Below, piece after piece: positions 54,972 to 64,000 of a DNA stretch of 64,000 nt. A program made the translations under genes and the position numbers. Origin of the DNA: Bacteroidota bacterium (GTDB lineage: Bacteria; Bacteroidota; Bacteroidia; Chitinophagales; Chitinophagaceae); the NCBI GenBank assembly GCA_030706605.1, contig JAUZOE010000005.1, forward strand, positions 62,001 through 126,000, given 5' to 3'. The stretch's first letter is position 1, and each line of letters opens with the position of its first letter. The notes beneath the pieces were generated by a model that saw only the letters and a program-made list of their open reading frames with translations, did no database searches and had not been told where the DNA came from.

Positions 54972-56093
54972 ATGAAAAAAATCGGTATTCTGGGTGGTGG
55001 CCAATTAGGGAGAATGTTATTACAGGCAGGTGCCAATTATCCAGTTGAAACATTTGTAATGGAAAATGATAGCGAATGCCCTTCCGCACACCTTTGCCAT
55101 CATTTTACGAAAGGAGATATTACCCAATATGAAGATGTGTATAATTTTGCCAAAAATCTTGATGCAGTTACTATTGAAATAGAATCGGTAAATATTGATG
55201 CCTTAAAAAGGCTGGAAGAAGAAGGCGTTACGGTTTATCCTACACCGGCAGCTCTGGAAATTATTAAAAATAAAATTTTGCAGAAACAATTTTATGCTGA
55301 AAATAATATACCTACTTCCGACTTTGTAATTACTCAATCCCAAAATGAAGTAAAAAATCACCTGGATTTTTTACCGGGTGCCCACAAACTTGCCATGGGA
55401 GGCTACGATGGTAAAGGCGTACAGATTTTGAAAAACGAAAATGATTTGCAAAAAGGGTTTGACAAAGACGCGGTTTTAGAAAAATTAGTAACTATTAAAA
55501 AAGAAATTTCCATAATTATAGGAATCAATGGAAAGGGTAATACGGCAATTTATCCTCCTGTAGAAATGGTTTTTAATAATGATTTAAATTTATTGGAATA
55601 TCAGTTAAGCCCCGCGAAGCTGGAAGAAAAAATAGTATGGAAGGCAGAAGCCATAGCATTAACGGTTGTTAAGAATCTAAAAAGCGCGGGTATCTTTGCT
55701 GTTGAATTGTTTGTTGATATGGATGATAATGTATTGGTGAATGAGACTGCTCCCAGGGTTCACAATAGCGGCCACCATACTATTGAGGCAAGTTTTTCTT
55801 CACAGTTTGATATGCTTTGGAGGATTATGCTGGATTATCCTTTGGGAAACACGAAACCAATTATGGATTCAGCTATTGTGAATTTAATCGGTGAAGAAAA
55901 TTATTCAGGCAAGGCAAAATATCTCCACCTGGATGACGTATTAAAAATTGATAATGTTTTTGTCCATATTTATGGCAAAAAAGAAACCAGGCCCGGAAGG
56001 AAGATGGGGCATGTTACCATCCTCAGCAACGAAAGGCAACATTTAATTCATATTGCCAATAAAATAAAACAAACTTTAAAAATAGTCTCGTAA
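54972..56093 (+). CDS. purK: N5-carboxyaminoimidazole ribonucleotide synthase
   Basis: ATP-grasp enzyme of purine synthesis joining bicarbonate to AIR. GILGGGQLGRMLLQAGANY at the N-terminus, VTIEIESVNIDAL, KLAMGGYDGKGVQIL (ATP loop) and VNETAPRVHNSGHHTIEA are PurK signatures. Length (373 aa) is normal. Its partner purE lies 5.5 kb further on with an RND efflux operon between them, all on the same strand. Confidence 0.93.
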   Translation: MKKIGILGGGQLGRMLLQAGANYPVETFVMENDSECPSAHLCHHFTKGDITQYEDVYNFAKNLDAVTIEIESVNIDALKRLEEEGVTVYPTPAALEIIKNKILQKQFYAENNIPTSDFVITQSQNEVKNHLDFLPGAHKLAMGGYDGKGVQILKNENDLQKGFDKDAVLEKLVTIKKEISIIIGINGKGNTAIYPPVEMVFNNDLNLLEYQLSPAKLEEKIVWKAEAIALTVVKNLKSAGIFAVELFVDMDDNVLVNETAPRVHNSGHHTIEASFSSQFDMLWRIMLDYPLGNTKPIMDSAIVNLIGEENYSGKAKYLHLDDVLKIDNVFVHIYGKKETRPGRKMGHVTILSNERQHLIHIANKIKQTLKIVS

Positions 56094-56169
56094 TTAATTT
56101 TTTTAGACGAAGGGTTTTAACATTTTAAACGTCTTATTGTTCTTAGAATAAAAATCAGAAATCAACAAA

Positions 56170-57222
56170 ATGAAATTGACGCACAGGACCTTATTGGCAG
56201 TAATCCTCTTATTTTTCTTCACTTCATGCGGCGACAAAACAGACGCCCCTAAACTTTCAAAAAAAATAGCGGGGTCATCTGTATTAGCAGTAGAGGGATT
56301 CCTGGTGCATCCTTCTATCTTAAATGCAAGTATAGAAGTTGCGGGTACATTATTACCTTTTGAAGAAACAGAAATTCACCCGGAGGTAGCAGGCAAAGTT
56401 GTGATGTTGTCTATTAAAGAAGGAGCAGTAGTAAAAAAAGGAACATTACTCGCCCGACTTTTTGATGGAGATCTCCAGGCTCAGCTCCAAAAACTGAATG
56501 TGCAATTGCAGATAGCCCAAAAAACACAGGAACGCCAGGATGAATTATTAAAAATAGGAGGTATCAGCCAGCAGGATTATGATTTGAGCTTGCTTAATGT
56601 AAGCACCATCAAAGCAGATATGCAAATTCTTCAGGCATCCATCAATAAAACAATTATCAGGGCACCTTTTGATGGCAAGATTGGTTTTAAAAATATAAGC
56701 ATCGGCGCTTTCATTACTCCGACCACAGTGATTACCACCATCCGGCAAATCAATAAATTAAAACTTGAATTTAGTGTTCCTGAAAAATATACCCCAAAAA
56801 TTACTATTGGTAATCTTATCACTTTTACCACCGAAGCAAGCAATAAAAAATATAATGCTAAAATAATTGCAACAGAATCAGGCATTACATTAGAAAACCG
56901 AAGTCTGAAAGTACATGCGATTGTTGAAAATACTGATAAAAATATTACCGCCGGATCATTTGCAAAAGTGATATTTGATATGGGTGATAATAATAGTGCT
57001 ATTATGATTCCAACACAGGCAATAATTCCGCAGGCCAGGGATAAAAAAGTAATCTTATACCGGAATGGAACTGCTCAATTTAATACAGTTGTAACCGGGA
57101 CAAGAGATTCATCAAAAGTAGAAATATTAAGCGGGCTCTCGATTGGTGATACGATTATTACAACAGGATTGTTATCTATTAAACCCGAAAGTAAAATCAA
57201 TCTTTCATCTTTAAAAAAGTAA
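56170..57222 (+). CDS. RND efflux periplasmic adaptor, lipoprotein
   Basis: Membrane fusion protein of 350 aa. Lipobox FFTSC (Cys19) anchors it. Then come the lipoyl half with EIHPEVAGKVVMLSIKEGAV, an alpha-hairpin (about 105-150), TIIRAPFDGKIGFKNISIGA, and the beta-barrel and membrane-proximal domains to LKK. It connects the inner-membrane pump and TolC. The pump gene starts 8 bases after its stop. No regulator is adjacent. Confidence 0.92.
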   Translation: MKLTHRTLLAVILLFFFTSCGDKTDAPKLSKKIAGSSVLAVEGFLVHPSILNASIEVAGTLLPFEETEIHPEVAGKVVMLSIKEGAVVKKGTLLARLFDGDLQAQLQKLNVQLQIAQKTQERQDELLKIGGISQQDYDLSLLNVSTIKADMQILQASINKTIIRAPFDGKIGFKNISIGAFITPTTVITTIRQINKLKLEFSVPEKYTPKITIGNLITFTTEASNKKYNAKIIATESGITLENRSLKVHAIVENTDKNITAGSFAKVIFDMGDNNSAIMIPTQAIIPQARDKKVILYRNGTAQFNTVVTGTRDSSKVEILSGLSIGDTIITTGLLSIKPESKINLSSLKK

Positions 57223-57229
57223 GAAAAAA

Positions 57230-60200
57230 TTGAATATTTCTCATTTAAGTTTACGCCGGCCAGTATTCGCGGTTGTGATGAACCTTGTAATCGTTTTATT
57301 TGGCATCATCGGTTTTAAATTTTTGGGTATAAGAGATTATCCCGCGATTGATCCTCCGAATATTTCGGTGCGCACTTCCTATTCCGGCGCCAACTCAGAT
57401 ATTGTTGAATCTCAAATAACAGAACCACTTGAAAAAGCCATCAATGGAATAGCTGGCGTAAAAAACATTACCTCTTCCAGTAATCAGGGAAGCAGTAATA
57501 TCAATGTAGAATTTGACTTAGGAATTGATCTTGAAACTGCAGCAAATGATGTTAGAGATAAAGTATCCCAGGCCTCCCGGAGCCTTCCTCAAGATGTAGA
57601 TGCTCCTCCAGTTGTTTCCAAAGCAGATGCAAGTGCCCAGCCTATCCTTGCATTAACTGTTCAAAGTAATTCCCGCAACCTTCTACAAGTAACTGAATAT
57701 GCCAATAATGATATTATTGAGCGTCTACAAACCATTCCGGGCGTAAGTTCTGTAACAATTTGGGGTGAAAAAAGATATGCTATGCGTATCTGGTTCAAGC
57801 CAGATAAATTGCAGGCCTATGGACTTACTACAGATGATATCCAAAAGGCATTGCTTTCTCAGAGTGTTGAACTCCCTGCCGGAAAAATTTCAGGAAATTA
57901 TACAGAACTATCTGTACGCACATTTGGAAAATTAAATACTGAAGATCAGTTCAATAATGTTGTCATTAAAAATGTAAACGGAGTCAATATCAAATTAAGT
58001 GATGTAGCAGATGCGGTTCTGGGACCAGAAAATGAAGAATCAGGATTAAAAGAAAGTGGAGTTCCAATGATTATGATGGCAATAATTCCACAACCCGGTT
58101 CCAATTATGTATCCATTTCAAATGAATTTTATAAAAGACTGGAACAAATAAAAAAAGATGTTCCCCCGGATATAAAACTCGGCATTGGGATGGATCAAAC
58201 TAAATTTATTAAACGTTCTATCTCGGAAGTCGAAGAAACGCTTTTGATTGCATTAGGGCTGGTAATACTGATCATTTATTTATTTTTCAGGGATTCACTT
58301 ATTGCGCTTCGTCCACTCCTTGACATTCCTGTATCCCTCATTGGTGCCTTCTTTATCATGTATATTTTTGGCTTTACCATCAATGTGCTCACTCTACTCG
58401 CTATTGTATTGGCCACCGGGCTGGTAGTGGATGACGGTATTGTGGTTACGGAAAACATTTATAAAAAAATTGAAGGTGGTATGAACAAATACCAGGCGGC
58501 AAGAGAAGGTTCCAAAGAGATCTATTTTGCCGTTATTTCCACTTCAATTACCCTTGCTATCGTTTTCTTACCGATAATATTCCTGGAAGGTTTTGTAGGA
58601 AGGTTATTTCGCGAATTTGGAATTGTAGTAGCAGGAGCGGTGCTAATTTCAGCATTTGTTTCATTAACATTGACACCGGTACTTAATGTAAAACTTACCA
58701 GAAAAAAAATTGGACATACATGGTTTTATTTGAAAACAGAACCTTTTTTCGCCGCCATGGAAAACGGTTATAAAAAAAGTTTAACTGCTTTCATGAAATT
58801 TAAATGGATAGCTTTTGCTATTGTAGCTACTTGCTTCGGTATTATTTATTTTATTTTTAAAGGTATTCCCTCTGAGTTAGCACCACTTGAAGACCGTAAT
58901 CAATTCCGGTTAAGTGTAACAGCTCCGGAAGGAACTTCATATGATTACATGGATTCTTATATGGACACCCTCAATCAATTTATTGAAGATTCCATACCCG
59001 AAAAAACCACTCAGATAAGCCTTACTGCTCCAGGTTTTTCCGGCTCTGTCAACAGTGGTTTTATCAATGTAAATCTTACCGATCCTAAAAACCGAAACAG
59101 AACGCAGCAGCAAATTGTAGATATGACCAACAGAAATCTTAAAAAATTTCCGCAAGGGAGAGCTTTTGCAAGCCAGCAGGAAACCATATCTACCAGCAGG
59201 CATGGGGGCCAGCCGGTTCAGTTTGTAATTCAGAATAATGATTTTGAAAAAATAAAAAAAATACTTCCGGAATTTTTAGATGAAGCACAAAAGAGTTCCA
59301 TTTTACAGGGTGTAGATGCAGATTTGAAATTTAATAAACCTGAATTAAGGGTAAATATTGATCGGCTCAGGGCCAGTGAATTAGGTGTAAGTGTGGATGA
59401 CATTTCCCATGCTATGGAACTTGCCTACAGTGATAGAAGGCTTGGTTATTTTCTAAAATCCGGAAAACAATACCAGGTACTGGGGCAAGTTGATCGTAGC
59501 GACAGGGATGACCCCAATGATTTGAGTAAAATCATGGTAAGAAATGACCGTGGTGAAAATATAAGTCTTGATAACCTGGTTAGTATGACAGAAGCGTCTG
59601 CCCCACCTACCTTATATCATTTCAACAGGTATAAATCAGCAACTATTTCTGCCGGGCTTGCACCCGGTAAAACTGTTGGTGACGGCGTTAAAGAAATGCA
59701 ACGGATAGCGAAAAAATTATTGGATGGGACTTTTACAACCGCCCTGAGCGGAACTTCCAGGGATTATGCTGAAAGCTCTGGCAATACATTATTTGCATTT
59801 GTCCTGGCGCTCATCCTGATTTATTTAGTACTATCCGCACAATTTGAAAGTTTTATAGATCCCTTTATAATTATGATAACGGTTCCGCTGGCATTAGCGG
59901 GCGCTTTGCTTTCTCTCTGGATTTTTGGACAGACTTTTAATATTTTTTCTCAAATAGGAATGATCATGCTTATCGGGCTGGTAACTAAAAATGGAATATT
60001 GATAGTTGAATTTGCAAATCAAAAAAGAAAGGCTGGCCTGAAGAAAGTTGATGCAGTAATTGAATCCGCTTATTCCAGATTACGCCCGATCTTAATGACA
60101 AGCCTTGCCATGTCCCTGGGCGCATTGCCACTCGCCTTGTCTATTGGTGATGCGTCTACCAGCCGTATTCCTTTAGGTATTGTAATTGTAGGAGGAATCA

Positions 60201-60292
60201 TGTTTTCCCTAATTCTTACACTATATGTAGTGCCGGCAATGTATGCTTATCTTTCATCCACAAAAAAACCAATGAATGAAGCATTTGAATAA
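57230..60292 (+). CDS. RND efflux permease (HAE1/AcrB type)
   Basis: A 1020-aa proton-driven exporter with 12 membrane helices and two large periplasmic loops. Signatures: GIRDYPAIDPPNISVRTSYS near the N-terminus, GLVVDDGIVVTENIYKKIEG in helix 4 with the Asp pair for proton relay, and MIMLIGLVTKNGILIVEFAN in helix 10. It starts at TTG 57230 (M-NISHLSLRRPVFAVVMN). It overlaps the TolC gene by 17 bases and follows the adaptor closely, so all three form one operon. Confidence 0.93.
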   Translation: MNISHLSLRRPVFAVVMNLVIVLFGIIGFKFLGIRDYPAIDPPNISVRTSYSGANSDIVESQITEPLEKAINGIAGVKNITSSSNQGSSNINVEFDLGIDLETAANDVRDKVSQASRSLPQDVDAPPVVSKADASAQPILALTVQSNSRNLLQVTEYANNDIIERLQTIPGVSSVTIWGEKRYAMRIWFKPDKLQAYGLTTDDIQKALLSQSVELPAGKISGNYTELSVRTFGKLNTEDQFNNVVIKNVNGVNIKLSDVADAVLGPENEESGLKESGVPMIMMAIIPQPGSNYVSISNEFYKRLEQIKKDVPPDIKLGIGMDQTKFIKRSISEVEETLLIALGLVILIIYLFFRDSLIALRPLLDIPVSLIGAFFIMYIFGFTINVLTLLAIVLATGLVVDDGIVVTENIYKKIEGGMNKYQAAREGSKEIYFAVISTSITLAIVFLPIIFLEGFVGRLFREFGIVVAGAVLISAFVSLTLTPVLNVKLTRKKIGHTWFYLKTEPFFAAMENGYKKSLTAFMKFKWIAFAIVATCFGIIYFIFKGIPSELAPLEDRNQFRLSVTAPEGTSYDYMDSYMDTLNQFIEDSIPEKTTQISLTAPGFSGSVNSGFINVNLTDPKNRNRTQQQIVDMTNRNLKKFPQGRAFASQQETISTSRHGGQPVQFVIQNNDFEKIKKILPEFLDEAQKSSILQGVDADLKFNKPELRVNIDRLRASELGVSVDDISHAMELAYSDRRLGYFLKSGKQYQVLGQVDRSDRDDPNDLSKIMVRNDRGENISLDNLVSMTEASAPPTLYHFNRYKSATISAGLAPGKTVGDGVKEMQRIAKKLLDGTFTTALSGTSRDYAESSGNTLFAFVLALILIYLVLSAQFESFIDPFIIMITVPLALAGALLSLWIFGQTFNIFSQIGMIMLIGLVTKNGILIVEFANQKRKAGLKKVDAVIESAYSRLRPILMTSLAMSLGALPLALSIGDASTSRIPLGIVIVGGIMFSLILTLYVVPAMYAYLSSTKKPMNEAFE

Positions 60293-61598
60293 ATTACTCT
60301 TTTTCTTTTTTATACAAATCCTGTTTTTTAATTCTATACTTTTTGCACAGGATTCTTTGCTTACACCACAGGATGCTGTGAAATATGCCATTGAAAATAA
60401 TTACGGAGTTACCATCAGTAAAAATAATATTGAAATCGGAAGTATTAATAATAATTGGGCAAACGCAGGCGCAATACCGCTTGTAAGTGCTACTGCCAAT
60501 AAAGTAATAGGCATTAATAACCTGCAACAAAGATTAAGCAATGGGACAGTAACCAATAAAAATGGAAATAAAACCCGGAATTTCAATGCAGGTGTAGCCG
60601 TTAACTGGCGTATTTTTGACGGCTTCAAAATGGTTGCCACAAAAAGAAGATTGGAAGAATTAGAAAGGAATGGTGAATATGCTTTCAGAAAAAATCTGAA
60701 TGAAACAGTTTATAATGTAATCACTTCATATTATAATATCGTAACACTCAATGAGCAATTAAAAGCTACACAGGAGCAGATTGTATTGTACACAGACCGG
60801 TATAACCTGGCACAACGCCGTTTTGAAATTGGCACAGGCGCTAAATATGAAGTACTGGAAGCGCAGGTTGATTTAAATGAACAACAATCTAATTTGCTTT
60901 CATTGCAAAATTCAATTGCCGTCGCCAAATCTTCACTCAATAATCTTATCGGCAAAAAACCAGATACTGCTTACAAAGTAATTGACACGATAATGATTCA
61001 GCAGCTTCCGCCATTTGCGGATGCACAAAATAAAATTGAAAAAGAAAATCCTGACATTCTTCTTGCCAACAGCAACCTGCTTATTTTAATGCAATCTAAA
61101 AAAGAAATCAACTCGGCAAGACTTCCTTCAGTAACCCTTAATGGTTTTTATAATTTTGTCAGAAGCAGTAACGGGGCCGGGTTTACATTATTAAACCAGA
61201 CATACGGTCCATCAGGATCTGTTGGCCTCACCGTCCCTTTATTTAGTGGAGTTTTGGTAAAAAAACAGTTGGCCGTTACAGATATACAGATCAAAAACCA
61301 GGGCCTTACGATTGCCCAAATTAAAAATGATCTTCAAACCACATTGACCAATGCTTATCTCAATTATAATAATTCGTTGAAAGCCATTGAACTGGAAAAA
61401 AATAATTTAGTTCTTGCTACCGAAAATATTTACATAGCCACAGAACGGTATAAAAAATTAAATATTACCTCAGTAGAGTTGCGCCAGATACAGATAAGCT
61501 ATAACGATGCAAAGAATCGTTTGTATAATGCATTATTCCAGGCAAAAGTAGCCGAAACAGGAATTGCTTTGCTAACAGGAGATATTGCCAATTTGTAG
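60276..61598 (+). CDS. TolC-family outer-membrane efflux channel
   Basis: A 440-aa outer-membrane factor with a signal peptide (SILFAQ) and two OEP repeats: AVKYAIENNYGVTISKNNIE and NLAQRRFEIGTGAKYEVLEA in the first, ILLANSNLLILMQSKKEINS and RYKKLNITSVELRQIQISYN in the second. Its start overlaps the permease stop. It completes the tripartite pump. The purE gene begins 33 bases after its stop. Confidence 0.92.
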   Translation: MKHLNKLLFFFFIQILFFNSILFAQDSLLTPQDAVKYAIENNYGVTISKNNIEIGSINNNWANAGAIPLVSATANKVIGINNLQQRLSNGTVTNKNGNKTRNFNAGVAVNWRIFDGFKMVATKRRLEELERNGEYAFRKNLNETVYNVITSYYNIVTLNEQLKATQEQIVLYTDRYNLAQRRFEIGTGAKYEVLEAQVDLNEQQSNLLSLQNSIAVAKSSLNNLIGKKPDTAYKVIDTIMIQQLPPFADAQNKIEKENPDILLANSNLLILMQSKKEINSARLPSVTLNGFYNFVRSSNGAGFTLLNQTYGPSGSVGLTVPLFSGVLVKKQLAVTDIQIKNQGLTIAQIKNDLQTTLTNAYLNYNNSLKAIELEKNNLVLATENIYIATERYKKLNITSVELRQIQISYNDAKNRLYNALFQAKVAETGIALLTGDIANL

Positions 61599-61631
61599 CC
61601 TTGCATTATCTTTAATCTTCAAACCAATTAA

Positions 61632-62144
61632 ATGGCAAAAGAAAATTCACCTTTGATAGGCATTATAATGGGCAGCGACAGCGATTTAAAAATTATGCAG
61701 GCCGCCGCGGATATTTTAAAAGAATTTGAGGTTCCCTACGAACTGACGATAGTTTCGGCACATCGCACACCGTTGCGAATGGTTGACTACGCTTCATCTG
61801 CAATTGAGCGCGGATTAAAAATAATTATCGCCGGCGCCGGAGGCGCCGCACATCTTCCCGGCATGATCGCTTCCTTAACGACACTTCCTGTTATCGGCGT
61901 TCCCATAAAATCTTCCAACTCAATTGATGGCTGGGATTCTGTACTTTCTATTTTACAAATGCCCAATGGCGTGCCTGTAGCCACAGTAGCCTTAAACGCC
62001 GCAAAGAATGCAGGAATATTAGCTACAGAAATTCTCGGCATCTCAGACAAAAATATATCCAAAAAATTAACCGCTTTTAAAAAGCAAATGAAGGACGAAG
62101 TAGAGAAAAAAGCAAAAGCTGTTGAAACAAAGAAGAATTCTTAG
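61632..62144 (+). CDS. purE: N5-carboxyaminoimidazole ribonucleotide mutase
   Basis: Class I PurE, which moves the carboxylate made by Pur[29 protein letters not shown] and [17 protein letters not shown] are its active-site loops; GVPIKSSN follows. Length (170 aa) is normal with a Lys-rich tail. It sits right after the RND operon rather than next to purK. TATCTTTA at 61607-61614 in the short gap may be its own promoter. Confidence 0.94.
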   Translation: MAKENSPLIGIIMGSDSDLKIMQAAADILKEFEVPYELTIVSAHRTPLRMVDYASSAIERGLKIIIAGAGGAAHLPGMIASLTTLPVIGVPIKSSNSIDGWDSVLSILQMPNGVPVATVALNAAKNAGILATEILGISDKNISKKLTAFKKQMKDEVEKKAKAVETKKNS

Positions 62145-62318
62145 AGAGGCTATAGTAATCGAATAAATATTGAGGATTTTCGTTTTCGATAAAAATAGCA
62201 TTTGGCTTTACGAAAGTTATTTCTCTTTAATAGGCAATTCGCAAAAGCGATTTAAGTGAAATGATGATCAATGAAGGTATTTATTTAGGGAAACATTCGA
62301 AGGGTGAAAATTTTCGGC

Positions 62319-62326
62319 TATTTTTG
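62319..62326 (+). promoter_or_regulatory. Promoter -7 box of the restriction helicase gene
   Basis: TATTTTTG matches TAnnTTTG, and TTCG at 62296-62299, exactly 19-20 bases upstream, is one change from TTTG. Transcription would begin near 62333. Confidence 0.45.
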
Positions 62327-62402
62327 AGTTAGTGGTAATGCTATGACGACCATGCGGAACACAGACAGACAAACCATCACTTATCTTTCGACCTATCTCT
62401 TA

Positions 62403-64000
62403 ATGACCGAGAATGAAAAAATATTAGCTGGACTAATTAAAGGAGTACAATCTTGGGACGACCTGAAACCAAAACTTTCAGAGTATAACACTTCTATTAC
62501 AGACACTACAACCAAGACGACACTTGCAGGAAAACTCTTCGAAATTTTTGCAAAGTACTATTTCAAAGTAGACCCGACACAAAATCAACTTTATTCTGAT
62601 GTTTGGCTTTATGACGAAGTTGATTCATTAACTAAAGAGGAATTGGGATTGCCTGTAAAAGACAAAGGCGTTGACCTTGTTTTAAAAGACAGGCAAGGAC
62701 GCTTTTATGTTGTTCAATGTAAGTTTAAAAATAATGAAGAATCAATAGTCAATTTTGGAAAAGATAAAATTGCAAATACCTTTTTTTGGTCAAAGAAATG
62801 CTTTGGTGTTATATTGTTTACAAATGTTGCAGATTGCACTGATGATATAAAAAACGAAAAGAATTTTAATGCTATTAAAAGTGATACTTTATTAAATCTT
62901 GACTCATCATTTTTTAGTTCAGTTTCAAATTTCATTGAGCTAAACGTTCCAGCCCAAACAAAATGTCATGTCCGTAGAGAAGACCAGAAACTTGCAATTG
63001 AAAAAGTAGTAGAACACTTTAAAATAAATGATAGAGGACAATTAATTTTACCCTGTGGGGCTGGCAAAACAACAACCTCACTTTGGATTAAAGAAAAACT
63101 AAAAAGTCGGTCAACCTTAGTTCTATTTCCATCACTTGCTCTACTTAGACAATTTAAAACTGAATGGGCAGCACAAAGAAGCGATGATTATGTATACATA
63201 AATGTTTGCTCTGAAAAAGATATAGACAAGTCGAAAGATGATTCCCCCGTTACGCATACTTATGAAATATCTGGGGAGGTTACAACCTCTGCAGATAGAA
63301 TTAAAGAGTTTTTAGACTCTGAATTTGAAAATAAAATAGTTTTTTGCACCTATCAATCTTCCAAAGTAATTCAAGATGCCTTAGTTCAGTTAGTTAATTT
63401 TTCTTTTGACTTAATAATATGTGATGAAGCTCATCGAACAGCGGGTGGTGCAAAACAAAATACATTTGCAATTATACATGACGAAGCAAAAATAAGAGGG
63501 AGGAAACGCCTTTACATGACAGCTACGCCAAGAGTAGTTTCAGTTCAGCTCAAAGCAAAACTCGGACAAGACTATGCTTTGCTTTGCGATATGAGTAATT
63601 CAGATATTTATGGAACTGAAGCTTTCAGGATGAGTTTTGGAGAAGCTATCAATGATAATATTCTTGTAGACTACAAAATAATTGGCATTGGTGTTACTCA
63701 CAAACAAGTAAAACAATTTATTGAACAAAGACGTTTTGTAACGGAAGAATATGACTTAAAGGAAATTGCTGACAATTATGCATTGAATCTTGTAATGGAA
63801 AAATATTCCGCATTTCATGCTATTACATTTCATTCAAAGGTTGATTTTGCGAAAGAATTTTCAAAAAGACATAACAACTATTTCGGCCCAGATGTGTATT
63901 CAAATCATGTTTCCGGAAAAGATAAAACAAGCAAAAGAGCTGATATACTCAGAAGATTTAAAAATAATAACAAAGGGGTTGTAAGTAATGCAAGATGCTT
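62403..64000 (+). CDS. Nuclease-helicase of a type ISP-like restriction system, partial
   Basis: The gene runs off the right edge (533 codons seen). An N-terminal nuclease-like domain has KGVDLVLKD with Asp and VVQCKF with Gln-x-Lys, the PD-(D/E)xK pattern of Mrr-type enzymes. A superfamily 2 helicase follows: LPCGAGKTT (Walker A), CDEAHRTAGG (DEAH box), YMTATPR (motif III), then FHSKVDFAKEF and VVSNARC toward motif VI. Type ISP restriction enzymes and related phage-defence proteins have this order, then a methyltransferase, which would lie beyond the window. Start ATG 62403 is chosen; 62343 is in frame and possible. Confidence 0.8.
   Translation, partial: MTENEKILAGLIKGVQSWDDLKPKLSEYNTSITDTTTKTTLAGKLFEIFAKYYFKVDPTQNQLYSDVWLYDEVDSLTKEELGLPVKDKGVDLVLKDRQGRFYVVQCKFKNNEESIVNFGKDKIANTFFWSKKCFGVILFTNVADCTDDIKNEKNFNAIKSDTLLNLDSSFFSSVSNFIELNVPAQTKCHVRREDQKLAIEKVVEHFKINDRGQLILPCGAGKTTTSLWIKEKLKSRSTLVLFPSLALLRQFKTEWAAQRSDDYVYINVCSEKDIDKSKDDSPVTHTYEISGEVTTSADRIKEFLDSEFENKIVFCTYQSSKVIQDALVQLVNFSFDLIICDEAHRTAGGAKQNTFAIIHDEAKIRGRKRLYMTATPRVVSVQLKAKLGQDYALLCDMSNSDIYGTEAFRMSFGEAINDNILVDYKIIGIGVTHKQVKQFIEQRRFVTEEYDLKEIADNYALNLVMEKYSAFHAITFHSKVDFAKEFSKRHNNYFGPDVYSNHVSGKDKTSKRADILRRFKNNNKGVVSNARC

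Noticed and set aside
54776-55048. 90-codon frame crossing into purK
   Set aside because: Overlaps the conserved PurK N-terminus in another frame and shows no recognisable protein features.

Overview
The window is a stretch of chromosome from an AT-rich Bacteroidota, most likely a Chitinophagaceae-like soil or freshwater organism. The evidence is the gene content: a FecI/FecR pair with an STN-domain protein, a TonB receptor with a carboxypeptidase-regulatory domain, a LytS/LytTR pair, a Thermus-type NADP isocitrate dehydrogenase, DUF892 and DUF2807 proteins, and secreted GH16, GH29 and GH32 enzymes. Several intergenic regions also carry the Bacteroidota promoter -7 box TAnnTTTG. No rRNA, tRNA or CRISPR array was seen.

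Layout. 0.1-8.7 kb: a PEP mutase-like enzyme, GH29 fucosidase, small secreted and membrane proteins (one interrupted by an in-frame UGA), a PI-PLC-like phosphodiesterase, a TonB-type outer-membrane receptor and thioredoxin. 8.9-13.3 kb: a cell-surface signalling cluster (ECF sigma, FecR anti-sigma, STN plus surface-repeat protein, DUF2807 lipoprotein). The same bipartite element, ATAGGGGTA-N12-GTTGTTAT, lies before the sigma gene and before the DUF2807 gene. 13.3-21.5 kb: PLP decarboxylase, a candidate small structured RNA with a strong terminator, sulfite/nitrite reductase behind a palindromic operator candidate, an AsmA-like protein and a GH16 enzyme. 21.5-26.6 kb: isocitrate dehydrogenase with two small paralogous genes, a divergent LysR regulator, and a cluster of IS200/IS605-like (RAYT) elements: one with a transposase, one internally deleted derivative, one lone left end, the last apparently nested in the left end of a second RAYT family.

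26.6-41.5 kb: a double-SGNH esterase, Bcr/CflA efflux pump, an ECF41-type sigma factor with its usual AhpD-like partner, a secreted hypothetical protein, an alpha/beta hydrolase with DUF892, a PEBP protein with a small membrane protein, GH32, a metallophosphoesterase lipoprotein, an IS110 remnant, a lipoprotein, a hemerythrin-like protein and a decayed serine beta-lactamase-like pseudogene. 41.9-62.1 kb: mainly housekeeping genes (Kdo transferase, LytS/LytTR, proC, TonB, folC, Nudix, YfiT, FKBP, an ABC ATPase, aspartate kinase, L,D-transpeptidase), then purK and purE separated by a complete RND efflux operon. At the right edge, from 62.4 kb, a large nuclease-helicase of the type ISP restriction kind runs out of the window.

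The most noteworthy signals are the shared bipartite promoter element in the sigma/anti-sigma cluster, the RAYT element family with its deleted derivative and re-paired hairpins, the structured RNA at about 15.01-15.16 kb, the LytS gene whose signal peptide lies upstream of any canonical start codon, and several gene-decay events.
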